From the NCBI GenBank assembly GCA_043770215.1, contig JAYVIQ010000176.1, forward strand, positions 1 through 6,860: DNA of 6,860 bases. The letters are read 5' to 3'. Made by a program: the position numbers and the translations under genes. Origin of the DNA: JAYVIQ01 sp043770215 (GTDB taxonomy: Bacteria > Bacteroidota > Bacteroidia > Cytophagales > JAAEPT01). Shown piece by piece: positions 1 through 5,937 of this stretch; position 1 is the stretch's first letter, and every line of letters starts with the position of its first letter. The notes under the pieces were generated by a model that was given only the letters and a program-made list of their open reading frames with translations, ran no database searches and had not been told where the DNA came from.

Positions 1-1
1 G

Positions 2-139
2 CTCAAAGATGGCAATTACACAGAGTACTCTAAGACAGGAAAAGTAATTGTAAAAGGAAGTTTTAAAAGAGACTTAAAAATAGGGGTTTGGAAATTCTAT
101 AATGAAAAAGGAGATTTGATTTCAAAGAAAAAATTCTAA
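2..139 (+). CDS. MORN-like repeat protein, 3' end only
   Basis: The frame is open from the window edge and ends with TAA at 137-139, giving 45 visible residues. They read as a MORN-type (MORN_2-like) repeat: a glycine, an aromatic, then a Gly-x-Trp-x-Phe-Tyr-Asn-x-x-Gly core (residues GVWKFYNEKGDLI). Such repeats form short beta-hairpins that stack into an elongated sheet, and in Bacteroidota they are common in tandem in secreted or envelope proteins of unknown function (YwqK-like). The 5' part, any signal peptide and the number of repeats lie outside the window, so no function can be given. The gene converges on the pseudouridine synthase gene with only 25 bp between the two stop codons, and I see no clear terminator in that gap. 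The reading frame is fairly certain; the family call is moderate because only about one and a half repeats are visible. Confidence 0.7.
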   Translation, partial: LKDGNYTEYSKTGKVIVKGSFKRDLKIGVWKFYNEKGDLISKKKF

Positions 140-164
140 TTGGTATTTTATAAACTCTTGCCGT

Positions 165-1841
165 TTAAAAGTCTGGTTCAAGCTCAAATTTTAATCGTGT
201 TTTATAAATTGGATGTGTGAGTTCAAGGTACTGTGCTTGCAAGTACAATCTGTCTGATTTATTTCCATACAAGTCATCTCCTTTTATGGCAGCATTTAGC
301 CCATCTGGGTGCGCTGCATGTACCCTTAGTTGGTGTGTTCTTCCGGTTATAGGATAAAAGTACACTTTTGTTTCTCCGTTATTTATACTTATAACCTCAC
401 ATTTTGTTTTTGCAGACTTGCCATATGTATAACACACCAATTGATGTGGTCTGTTGTCTAAATCTACTCTTAATGGTAATTCTATTAGTGCTTCATTTAA
501 CAACACCTCTCCTACTAACACTGCTAAATATCTTTTTTGAACGGTTCTTTTTAAGAATTGAGCTTGCAATTCTTTATGAATTTCTTTGTTTTTTGCAACC
601 AACAATAGCCCACTGGTGCTTTGGTCTAATCTATGTACAAGCAATGAATCTGGATACTTTTGCTGTATTCTGTACTGAACGGAATCTAGAATATTTTTAC
701 CAGGAACAGATAAAAATTCAGCTGGTTTGTTTACCAAAAGTAAGTATTCATCTTCAAAAAAGATGCTTAACTCTTTTCCCTCGGCTGGGTTTTCTAGCAT
801 TGGATTTGGTTGAACGTTCAGCCCTTTGAGCATGTGCCCAAGTATGGGTTCGCATTTGCTTCTACAGGCAGGATAAAATTCTTTGTGCTTTCTAATTTCT
901 GATTTAGGAGATTGCCCCCACCAAAATTCAGCCATAGCTATTGGATCATAATTATTTAAATAAGCATACTGAAGCAATTTTGGAGCAGCACACTCACCTG
1001 CACCTGCTGGAGGTAATACATTTAACTCTTGGGTAAAAATGGTGTTTAAACTTTTGTTTTGTCCTTGGGCATTACAAAATTGATATTGTTCAAATAATTT
1101 ATGCTGTAGGGCGTTAGATCTTTGTTTACGTTCTTGTTTAAGTTCCAAAATCCTATTCAGAAAAACATCTAGTTTTGCTTTAATCCCATTTAAATGTTTT
1201 TCCTTTTCAAGTACAAATAATTTAAAAAAAAATTGCTGTTTTAAACTTTCTTCTTTCAACTGCTCTTTGAGTTTCTCAAAATCATCTATGGATAAGCTAT
1301 CCTCAGCTGTTGATCTTTTTATCTGGCGTTCTTTTTTAAAAAGCTTTAGCTCATCCCTTCTTTGTTTTAGCGCTAAATCTGTATTGGTTTTTTCTAGGAT
1401 GTATAGTTTTTGCAATTCTATACAGTATTCATCACATTCTAAAACTTCTATTTCTCGGTTTATTTTATTCAGGTTTTCTTCTTCTAATTTAAAAAAACCC
1501 TCTTCTGAAAGCATGTCGTATACAGGAGGTACAAAAAAATCATGTTTATTGCTTTCACCTAATTTACCAGAATATGACGCTAAGAATCCAACCTCTCCGT
1601 CTTCTTTACAAACAATTAATACACCAAACATTTTCCCTATGACCAAGCTTTTATCTTCTGGATCTAATCCAAAATTATGATACCAATGTTTTTGATTGAC
1701 CAAATAGTGCTGTACTATTTCTGCTGCTTTACGGCAAAGAGAATCAACTTCATAATAAAATGGAAAAGTAAAAAGAACTGGTAATTCTGCTTTATTACTA
1801 ATGGATGCTAATGATATAAATTTACTTTTGTTAGAAAACAT
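165..1841 (-). CDS. RluA-family pseudouridine synthase with long N-terminal extension
   Basis: This 558-residue protein probably isomerises specific uridines to pseudouridine in rRNA or tRNA in the cytoplasm. The catalytic domain is the C-terminal ~200 residues. Motif I is at about 361-380 (EDEYLLLVNKP). Motif II is HRLDQSTSGLL at 403-413, with Asp406 the expected nucleophile. Motif III is ITGRTHQLRVH at 498-508. Ordinary RluA enzymes are ~220-330 residues, so about 350 residues are extra. They comprise an N-terminal region with GKMFGVLIV at 69-77 and FVPPVYDML at 103-111, a charged Lys/Glu-rich, probably coiled-coil stretch at ~115-255, and a block GAGECAAPKLL at 280-290 followed by AEFWWG and a CRSKC (C-x3-C) motif at 326-330. 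From memory, this long form recurs in Bacteroidota and some gammaproteobacteria, and its extension has no assigned role. The ATG at 1841 has no Shine-Dalgarno, as is usual in the phylum. A 246-bp gap separates it from comB, so it is probably transcribed separately. The RNA target cannot be told from sequence. Confidence 0.93.
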   Translation of the reverse strand: MFSNKSKFISLASISNKAELPVLFTFPFYYEVDSLCRKAAEIVQHYLVNQKHWYHNFGLDPEDKSLVIGKMFGVLIVCKEDGEVGFLASYSGKLGESNKHDFFVPPVYDMLSEEGFFKLEEENLNKINREIEVLECDEYCIELQKLYILEKTNTDLALKQRRDELKLFKKERQIKRSTAEDSLSIDDFEKLKEQLKEESLKQQFFFKLFVLEKEKHLNGIKAKLDVFLNRILELKQERKQRSNALQHKLFEQYQFCNAQGQNKSLNTIFTQELNVLPPAGAGECAAPKLLQYAYLNNYDPIAMAEFWWGQSPKSEIRKHKEFYPACRSKCEPILGHMLKGLNVQPNPMLENPAEGKELSIFFEDEYLLLVNKPAEFLSVPGKNILDSVQYRIQQKYPDSLLVHRLDQSTSGLLLVAKNKEIHKELQAQFLKRTVQKRYLAVLVGEVLLNEALIELPLRVDLDNRPHQLVCYTYGKSAKTKCEVISINNGETKVYFYPITGRTHQLRVHAAHPDGLNAAIKGDDLYGNKSDRLYLQAQYLELTHPIYKTRLKFELEPDF

Positions 1842-2048
1842 TTTTTAATGGAAGACAAAATACCTTTTTGAATAATCTGAGTGTAATTAATTTGGTTGCA
1901 TGTGGTATAAGCATTTTAAAAAACTAAGCTAAGTGGGTAGATGTTATTAAAACACAACTAATTATTTGGCTTTAATTTCTTAAATAAAATACAAAAAAGA
2001 ACTTGGGTAACTAAAAAATTAAATCATTTATATTCCTTTAGTGTACAA

Positions 2049-2074
2049 TGGCTTAATTTAAATTACACCAGCCA
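2049..2074 (-). terminator. possible hairpin terminator after comB
   Basis: Fourteen bases beyond the comB stop codon the sequence can fold back. TGGCT (2049-2053) pairs with AGCCA (2070-2074), and inside it lies the 12-base palindrome TAATTTAAATTA (2054-2065), with CACC bulged on one side. There is no T-run following it on the minus strand, so it is not a textbook intrinsic terminator. The position between two genes with a 246-bp gap is the main argument for a 3'-end role. It could equally be a chance AT-rich palindrome. Confidence 0.25.
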
Positions 2075-2087
2075 ATAATAAATTTCA

Positions 2088-2810
2088 TTATGCACTTACA
2101 AGCTCATTTAATACTACTACTTTTCCATTTAAAACTACTGGAACAACATCATAAACATCATGTTCTAAACAAAACTCTATGTCTTTTTGAATGTTTAAAT
2201 TTGCCAAGCGTTTAAAATGTGAGCATCCGTTCAAAAATTTTAATTTATCGTCTCCTGCATTTACAAAGATAGAATGAGCAACAAGCGCTCCGTCATGATT
2301 TAGTTCAAAATCATCTTTTAACATTTCTATAAGTGCTCCTGCAAATAGTGTATCTTCTAAATTTACTCTTCCTTTCCAACCAGCACATAAAATAAGTATG
2401 TCGTTAGATTTTTCGAGCAAATAATTTTTTACAGCAGAAATATTTAAAAAAGACCCTATGACTATCTCGTCTGCATCCTCTGAGTTTTTTATGGCTACAG
2501 TTCCATTAGTAGTTGTTATTGCAAGGGTTTTTCCTTTTATTTCTTTGCCCATATAACTAAAAGGAGAATTTCCAAAGTCAAATCCTTCTTGCATTTCGCC
2601 ATTGCGTTCTGCTGCAGCTAGGCAACCTGCGTTTTTTAAGTCTCTGCATTCTGCAATTGTTTTAACAGGAATTATTTCTTTGATTCCATGAGCAATAGCA
2701 GTTGTCATAACTGAAGTTGCACGCAAAATATCTACTACAACTACTGTTTTACCTTCTACGGGATAAAGGTGTAGCAACTCTGGTGTGAGACAAACGTCTA
2801 TACTCTTCAT
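2088..2810 (-). CDS. comB: 2-phosphosulfolactate phosphatase family protein (ComB)
   Basis: The 240-residue product matches the ComB family along its whole length; archaeal ComB is of similar size. Visible family motifs are VVDILRATS at 25-33, AAERNG at 66-71, GFDFGNSP at 76-83, TTTNGT at 99-104 and CAGWKGRVNLEDTLFAG at 142-158. ComB is a Mg-dependent phosphatase that converts (R)-2-phospho-3-sulfolactate to 3-sulfolactate, first described in coenzyme M biosynthesis of methanogens. Bacteria of this type do not make coenzyme M by the archaeal route, so sulfolactate or another phosphorylated hydroxy acid may be the real substrate; that is inference. The gene lies 23 bp downstream of gcvT on the same strand and is probably cotranscribed with gcvT and rnhB. 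The 23-bp gap is almost entirely A/T, with no Shine-Dalgarno. The name should not be confused with the competence gene comB. Confidence 0.9.
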   Translation of the reverse strand: MKSIDVCLTPELLHLYPVEGKTVVVVDILRATSVMTTAIAHGIKEIIPVKTIAECRDLKNAGCLAAAERNGEMQEGFDFGNSPFSYMGKEIKGKTLAITTTNGTVAIKNSEDADEIVIGSFLNISAVKNYLLEKSNDILILCAGWKGRVNLEDTLFAGALIEMLKDDFELNHDGALVAHSIFVNAGDDKLKFLNGCSHFKRLANLNIQKDIEFCLEHDVYDVVPVVLNGKVVVLNELVSA

Positions 2811-2833
2811 ATTACAAAATTAATAATTTTAAA

Positions 2834-3922
2834 TTACAAAAATGGCATCTTTACCAAAGTAGCTTTTAATTTCTTATTTCTTATTTCTATATAGATGTCT
2901 GTACCTATTTGAGCGTATAAAGAATCAATATAGGCAATACCTATTCCTTTTGCAAGTGAAGGACTCATAGTTCCGCTTGTTACATTTCCTATCTTAACAT
3001 CTTGAGCATTAAATACCTCATAATGAGACCTAGGTATGCCTTTGTCTATCATCTCGAAACCAAGAAGTTTTTTTTCAACACCCTGTTTTTTTTGTTCTTC
3101 TAACCAGGGTGAGGCAACTGTTTTCTTACTCAACTTTGTCACCCAACCTAAGCCTGCTTCGTAAGGAGATGTGCTATCATCTATGTCATTGCCGTATAAA
3201 CAATATCCTTTTTCTAATCTGAGTGTATCTCTTGCTCCTAAACCAATAGGTTGAATTCCAAAAGGCTGTCCAGTGGAAATAAGCATTTCCCAAAGAGCCA
3301 CTGCTTGCTCATTGGATACCATTATTTCATAACCACCCGAGCCAGTATACCCAGTATTAGAGATAAATAGGTTTTTGAAATCCCCAATGTCATAATAGCC
3401 AAAGGTATAATACGTTAAATTTCTAATTTCTTCCCCAACAAGCTTCGCCATTTGATCAACAGCATTGGGCCCTTGTAAAGCGAACAAGCAATTGGCTGCT
3501 GAAACATCTGTTATTTTGGCATTAAAAGTATTTTGTTTGCTTATCCAAGCATAGTCTTTTTCTATATTTGATGCATTTACTACCAAAAAATACTTTGTGT
3601 CATTTAATTTATATACCAATAAATCGTCAACAATTCCACCCGTATCATTTGGCAGACATCCATACTGAATTTCTCCATCATTTAATGTAGAAGCATCATT
3701 AGAAAAAACATATTGAATTAAATCTAGTGCTTCTTGCCCTTCTATAATAAATTCACCCATATGAGAAACATCAAAAAGACCCACAGCATTTCTTACTGTT
3801 AAATGCTCTTCTTTGTCACCGGTATATCTTACAGGCATGTTGTACCCTGCAAAGGACACCATTTTTCCGCCATTGGCTATGTGCCAGTCATTTAGAGGAA
3901 CATATTTAAGTATTTCTTCCAT
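2834..3922 (-). CDS. gcvT: Aminomethyltransferase, glycine cleavage system T protein
   Basis: The T protein takes the aminomethyl group bound to lipoyl-H protein and, with tetrahydrofolate, releases ammonia and forms 5,10-methylene-tetrahydrofolate. The 362 residues fit the usual ~360-370. The folate-binding GCV_T domain covers about 8-260 and the C-terminal barrel about 285-360. Diagnostic stretches are FAGYNMPVRY at 24-33, FDVSHMGE at 50-57, GGIVDDLLVY at 95-104 (Asp99 aligns with the catalytic Asp of the E. coli enzyme), LQGPNA at 149-154, TGYTGSGGYEI at 190-200, GLGARDTLRLEKG at 227-239 and the C-terminal TSGTMSP at 315-321. No key residue is missing. Its ATG shares one base with the rnhB stop codon (TAATG), which points to translational coupling; comB follows after 23 bp. 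The P and H protein genes are not in the window. Confidence 0.97.
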   Translation of the reverse strand: MEEILKYVPLNDWHIANGGKMVSFAGYNMPVRYTGDKEEHLTVRNAVGLFDVSHMGEFIIEGQEALDLIQYVFSNDASTLNDGEIQYGCLPNDTGGIVDDLLVYKLNDTKYFLVVNASNIEKDYAWISKQNTFNAKITDVSAANCLFALQGPNAVDQMAKLVGEEIRNLTYYTFGYYDIGDFKNLFISNTGYTGSGGYEIMVSNEQAVALWEMLISTGQPFGIQPIGLGARDTLRLEKGYCLYGNDIDDSTSPYEAGLGWVTKLSKKTVASPWLEEQKKQGVEKKLLGFEMIDKGIPRSHYEVFNAQDVKIGNVTSGTMSPSLAKGIGIAYIDSLYAQIGTDIYIEIRNKKLKATLVKMPFL

Positions 3923-4524
3923 TATTTATAGGGTATTTCTATCTGAGGAGGCAAAAGTCTAAAAGACATTCTATGCCATATTGTAATTCCATTTGCTGCA
4001 ATGCCTAGTCTATGAACTTTAGTAGGATATCCAGCGTTTTTATCCCAAGAATAAAAAGGATGTTCTATAGCTAAATTTGACATTAGCTTATCTCTATAAT
4101 TTTTTGCCAAAACAGAAGCTGCTGCAATGCTGAGGTACTTACTATCTCCTTTAACAATACAAAGGTGGTTTATGTTTTTGTAGGGTGTAAACCTGTTACC
4201 ATCTACCAGCAATAAATTTATATCTAGATTTATTTTGTCTAGGGCTTTATGCATTGCCAAAAAAGAGGCATTTAAAATATTTATTTGATCTATTTCTTGG
4301 GGACTAACTTCAGCTATGGCATAAGCTAAAGCATGTTTTTTTATATCTTCAGCAACCAACAATCTAGATTTTACTGACATTTTTTTGCTATCATTTAGCA
4401 AAGAATTTGTGTACTCTTTTGGCAAAACTACTGCACAAGCCACTACTGGACCAGCCAAACAACCTCTACCAACCTCGTCTAAACCAGCTTCTAATAAATC
4501 CGATGTATGTGAGCTTTTTAGCAT
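3922..4524 (-). CDS. rnhB: Ribonuclease HII
   Basis: RNase HII cuts RNA in RNA-DNA hybrids, in particular 5' of single ribonucleotides misincorporated into DNA, and so starts ribonucleotide excision repair. The 200 residues match the usual ~200-residue bacterial form. The signature LDEVGRGCLAGPVVA at 15-29 supplies Asp16 and Glu17. LLVDGN at 105-110 supplies Asp108, and KGDSKYLSIAAASVLAKNYRD at 125-145 supplies Asp127, completing the four-acid metal site. The C-terminal GYPTKVHRLGI at 165-175 and HRMSF at 184-188 are also typical. It is the first gene of the leftward cluster rnhB-gcvT-comB and overlaps gcvT by one base. Upstream lies the 625-bp gap, which must hold its promoter; I found no exact Bacteroidota -7 element (TAnnTTTG) on this strand close to the start. 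Confidence 0.96.
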   Translation of the reverse strand: MLKSSHTSDLLEAGLDEVGRGCLAGPVVACAVVLPKEYTNSLLNDSKKMSVKSRLLVAEDIKKHALAYAIAEVSPQEIDQINILNASFLAMHKALDKINLDINLLLVDGNRFTPYKNINHLCIVKGDSKYLSIAAASVLAKNYRDKLMSNLAIEHPFYSWDKNAGYPTKVHRLGIAANGITIWHRMSFRLLPPQIEIPYK

Positions 4525-4696
4525 TTATACCCAAATTACTTAAGAAGATTTTTTAAAAGCAAAAAAACACAAAAGAAGATATGCACAATGCAAAATACAG
4601 AAATGCCTTTTAAAAAATTATTTATATGATTTAAAAATCAAAAAAGCAGATTAAAGAACAATCGCCTAAAAAAAATATTCTTTTAAAGTGTTTTTT

Positions 4697-4725
4697 TTTG
4701 AAATGCCTAAAAAATTCTAATTTTG
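4697..4725 (+). promoter_or_regulatory. possible Bacteroidota-type promoter facing right
   Basis: TTTG at 4697-4700 and TAATTTTG at 4718-4725 match the Bacteroidota sigma factor pattern (-33 TTTG, -7 TAnnTTTG), with 17 bases between them. Transcription would start near 4731 and run toward the transposase gene, whose start codon is still ~420 bases away. In DNA this A/T-rich such matches arise by chance, so this is a weak call. Confidence 0.25.
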
Positions 4726-4949
4726 AATATTTGAATATCCGTACTTGTACTAGTTGTGGAAGTGATTAGTTATTTTGGGCGAAACCGTATTAGGTCAGGC
4801 TCTATGCTCATGTCGTTAAGTTAAGCATTAAATTCCTTTTGAAGTCATAGCTTTATGCCTTCTTCTACTTGAAGTTTGGTATCTTTTAAAACTCCGATTT
4901 GGTCGAACTATATCGAAACATTTTTCTAGCATATTTTTTATTTGCTCCA

Positions 4950-4960
4950 CCTAGGAGTAG
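4950..4960 (+). repeat. CCTAGGAGTAG word, diverged copy of the palindrome core
   Basis: This 11-base word differs at one base from CCTAGGTGTAG at 4998-5008, 48 bases further on, whose last nine bases recur inside the palindrome at 5775-5798. It begins with the self-complementary CCTAGG and can also form a small CTCC/GGAG stem (4945-4948 with 4954-4957). I read it as a possible decayed third copy of the transposase-associated repeat. Confidence 0.4.
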
Positions 4961-4999
4961 AATAAACGATTTAAAACGGTAATTTTAAGTACATAACCC

Positions 5000-5023
5000 T
5001 AGGTGTAGTTTTTAATATACCTA
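5000..5023 (+). repeat. upstream REP-like palindrome (imperfect)
   Basis: TAGGTGTA (5000-5007) pairs with TATACCTA (5016-5023) in an 8-bp stem with one G-T wobble and an 8-base loop. The first 11 bases, TAGGTGTAGTT, are identical to the left arm of the downstream palindrome at 5775-5798, and both units are exactly 24 bases. It lies 127 bases before the start of the RAYT gene. Palindromes carrying a GTAG or GGAG tetranucleotide are the usual substrates of RAYT proteins, and GTAG is present here within the repeat. Assignment as the substrate is inference. Confidence 0.55.
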
Positions 5024-5050
5024 AATATCTAAAAAAAACAGCACAATATA

Positions 5051-5065
5051 GCATTTTGCAAATGC
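5051..5065. repeat. small inverted repeat GCATTT/AAATGC
   Basis: GCATTT (5051-5056) and AAATGC (5060-5065) form a 6-bp stem around TGC. It lies 85 bases before the transposase start codon. The same GCATT/AATGC ends bracket an element just after the transposase stop (5709-5749). It could be a regulatory stem or part of the mobile unit; function unknown. Confidence 0.35.
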
Positions 5066-5149
5066 GATAACATCAATAAAATAGTATTTCAAACACTTTT
5101 TTTAATACAAAGGAATAAAAGGCTTTCATTTTTTTATTATTTTCACACC

Positions 5150-5695
5150 ATGGGAGAGAGTTATCAAATAAGCGATCAGAGTGAAGCTTATTACATGACA
5201 TTTCAAGTAATGGGCTGGGCAGATGTTTTTACAAGAAAAGATTACAGAGATATTATTTTACAAAGTTTCATTCATTGCAGAAAAGAGAAAGGGATGTTGT
5301 TAAGAGCTTATGTTATAATGAGCAATCACGTCCATGTAATTATGCAAAGTTCTCAAGGCGATTTATCAGGTTTGGTTCGAGACTTTAAAAAATACACAAG
5401 CAAGCAAATTCTAAAAGCAATAAGTAAAAATAAGTATAAAAGTCGTAGACAATGGTTGGAGATAATTTTTAAATACCATACGAAATTATATGAGAGAGCA
5501 AGGGAAGTTCAGTTTTGGACATATGAAAACCATGCGGTAGAAATGAATACAACTGATAAGATGCAAAGTAGATTAAATTATATACATCTAAATCCTGTTC
5601 GTTATGGTTTGGTAGATAAAGAAGCAGAATATTTGTATAGCAGTGCAAGAAATTATTATGGTATAAAAGGTTTGATTGAAAAAGATTTGATTTAG
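5150..5695 (+). CDS. REP-associated tyrosine transposase (RAYT, Y1/HUH family)
   Basis: The 181-residue product is a complete single-domain Y1 transposase of the IS200/RAYT superfamily, which cuts and joins single-stranded DNA at hairpins through a covalent phosphotyrosine. The metal-binding HUH motif is H60-V-H62 in MSNHVHVIM. LVRDFKKYTSKQI at 75-87 and QFW at 121-123 are typical of the RAYT branch. YIHLNPVRYGLV at 144-155 carries Tyr144, which aligns with the catalytic Tyr115 of E. coli TnpA-REP, and YLYSSARNYYG at 161-171 closes the domain. RAYTs are usually single-copy, do not carry classical IS ends, and are thought to act on REP palindromes elsewhere in the genome. Here palindromes sharing an 11-base word stand 127 bases upstream and 80 bases downstream. 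The frame is intact and no key residue is missing, so it may be active. ATG at 5150 is preferred over Met16 because the N-terminal beta strand starts before it; no Shine-Dalgarno is present. Confidence 0.93.
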   Translation: MGESYQISDQSEAYYMTFQVMGWADVFTRKDYRDIILQSFIHCRKEKGMLLRAYVIMSNHVHVIMQSSQGDLSGLVRDFKKYTSKQILKAISKNKYKSRRQWLEIIFKYHTKLYERAREVQFWTYENHAVEMNTTDKMQSRLNYIHLNPVRYGLVDKEAEYLYSSARNYYGIKGLIEKDLI

Positions 5696-5708
5696 GCATA
5701 AGTTTTCC

Positions 5709-5749
5709 GCATTGCAACCGACCAAAGGGAGCTCGACGAAGTCAAATGC
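5709..5749. repeat. possible REP-like element after the transposase gene
   Basis: This 41-base stretch begins 13 bases after the RAYT stop codon. It is bounded by GCATT (5709-5713) and AATGC (5745-5749) and is richer in G/C than its surroundings. Inside are GAGCTC and GACGAAGTC (3-bp stem, GAA loop). The core GGGAGCTCGACGAAG resembles, from memory, GAGC..CGA-type repeats dispersed in many Bacteroidota genomes, and it holds a GGAG tetranucleotide. Whether it is a true multicopy repeat needs the genome. Confidence 0.4.
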
Positions 5750-5774
5750 TATTATTTGTAGTTTTAAAGATAGT

Positions 5775-5798
5775 TAGGTGTAGTTGAAACTACACCTA
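5775..5798. repeat. downstream REP-like palindrome (perfect)
   Basis: TAGGTGTAGTT (5775-5785) and AACTACACCTA (5788-5798) are exact reverse complements around a GA centre: 11-bp arms in 24 bases. The left arm is identical to 5000-5010 upstream of the transposase. No T-run follows on either strand, so a terminator role is unlikely. The right arm is also the point where the open frame of the adjoining gene remnant begins. It is a likely substrate or boundary of the RAYT-mobilised unit (inference). Confidence 0.65.
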
Positions 5799-5937
5799 TA
5801 TTGGTAATACAAATACTATTGCAACAACATTAAACACTAATTCAATAAGAGATGTAACTGACGCTGTAAATGGAGCACAAATTGGTATTGATAATAGAAC
5901 TCATTATACAAACAAAGCTTATGAAATATTTAATTAA
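5788..5937 (+). pseudogene. 3' remnant of an unknown gene
   Basis: A frame without a start codon runs from just after TGA (5785-5787) to TAA at 5935-5937, encoding 49 residues that look protein-like rather than random: a Thr/Asn-rich start, then SIRDVTDAVNGAQIG, then NRTHYTNKAYEIFN at the C-terminus. There is no ATG near its 5' end, and the first codons lie inside the right arm of the palindrome. I therefore read it as the tail of a larger gene whose 5' part was lost where the RAYT/palindrome unit sits. Its stop overlaps the start of the secreted-protein gene (5921) by 17 bases in another frame. Such an overlap is typical of cotranscribed pairs, including toxin tails followed by partner genes. 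I do not recognise the family; a polymorphic-toxin or YD-repeat tail is only a guess. Confidence 0.45.

Larger units (their letters stand above)
4525..5149. other. 625-bp intergenic region without recognisable gene
   Basis: This divergent gap separates rnhB from the transposase gene. The first ~170 bases are extremely A/T-rich with homopolymer runs and probably contain the leftward rnhB promoter. From about 4738 to 4925 the composition is more mixed and resembles decayed or transferred DNA, but I recognise no gene, tRNA or RNA family on either strand. The only noticeable open frame there is a 34-codon basic one on the minus strand (4828-4932), too short to call. From 4945 to 5065 come CTAGGTGTAG-type words and palindromes, described separately, that belong with the transposase. 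A tandem TTTGAATA repeat lies at 4722-4737. Confidence 0.6.

Noticed and set aside
404..829. 141-codon plus-strand open frame inside the pseudouridine synthase gene
   Set aside because: It is antisense to the well-conserved catalytic region of the synthase and its translation has no recognisable motif; a shadow frame.
1267..1680. 137-codon plus-strand open frame, very Ser-rich
   Set aside because: Antisense to the Lys/Glu-rich coiled-coil part of the synthase, whose codons give Ser/Phe/Leu on the other strand; a shadow frame.
2815..2822. Exact TAnnTTTG (-7) match on the minus strand between gcvT and comB
   Set aside because: It ends only four bases before the comB start codon and lacks a properly spaced -33 TTG, so it would not give a usable leader; expected by chance in A/T-only spacer DNA.
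4828..4932. 34-codon minus-strand frame starting MLEKCFDIVRPNRSF
   Set aside because: Short, very basic, no recognised domain, no neighbours to support it and no ribosome-binding or promoter signal; cannot be told from chance.
4525..5149. CRISPR array or tRNA in the large gap
   Set aside because: No regularly spaced repeats and no cloverleaf-like sequence could be found on either strand.
5775..5798. Perfect palindrome read as an intrinsic terminator for the transposase
   Set aside because: No T-run follows on either strand and the left arm is duplicated upstream of the gene, which fits a REP-like repeat better.
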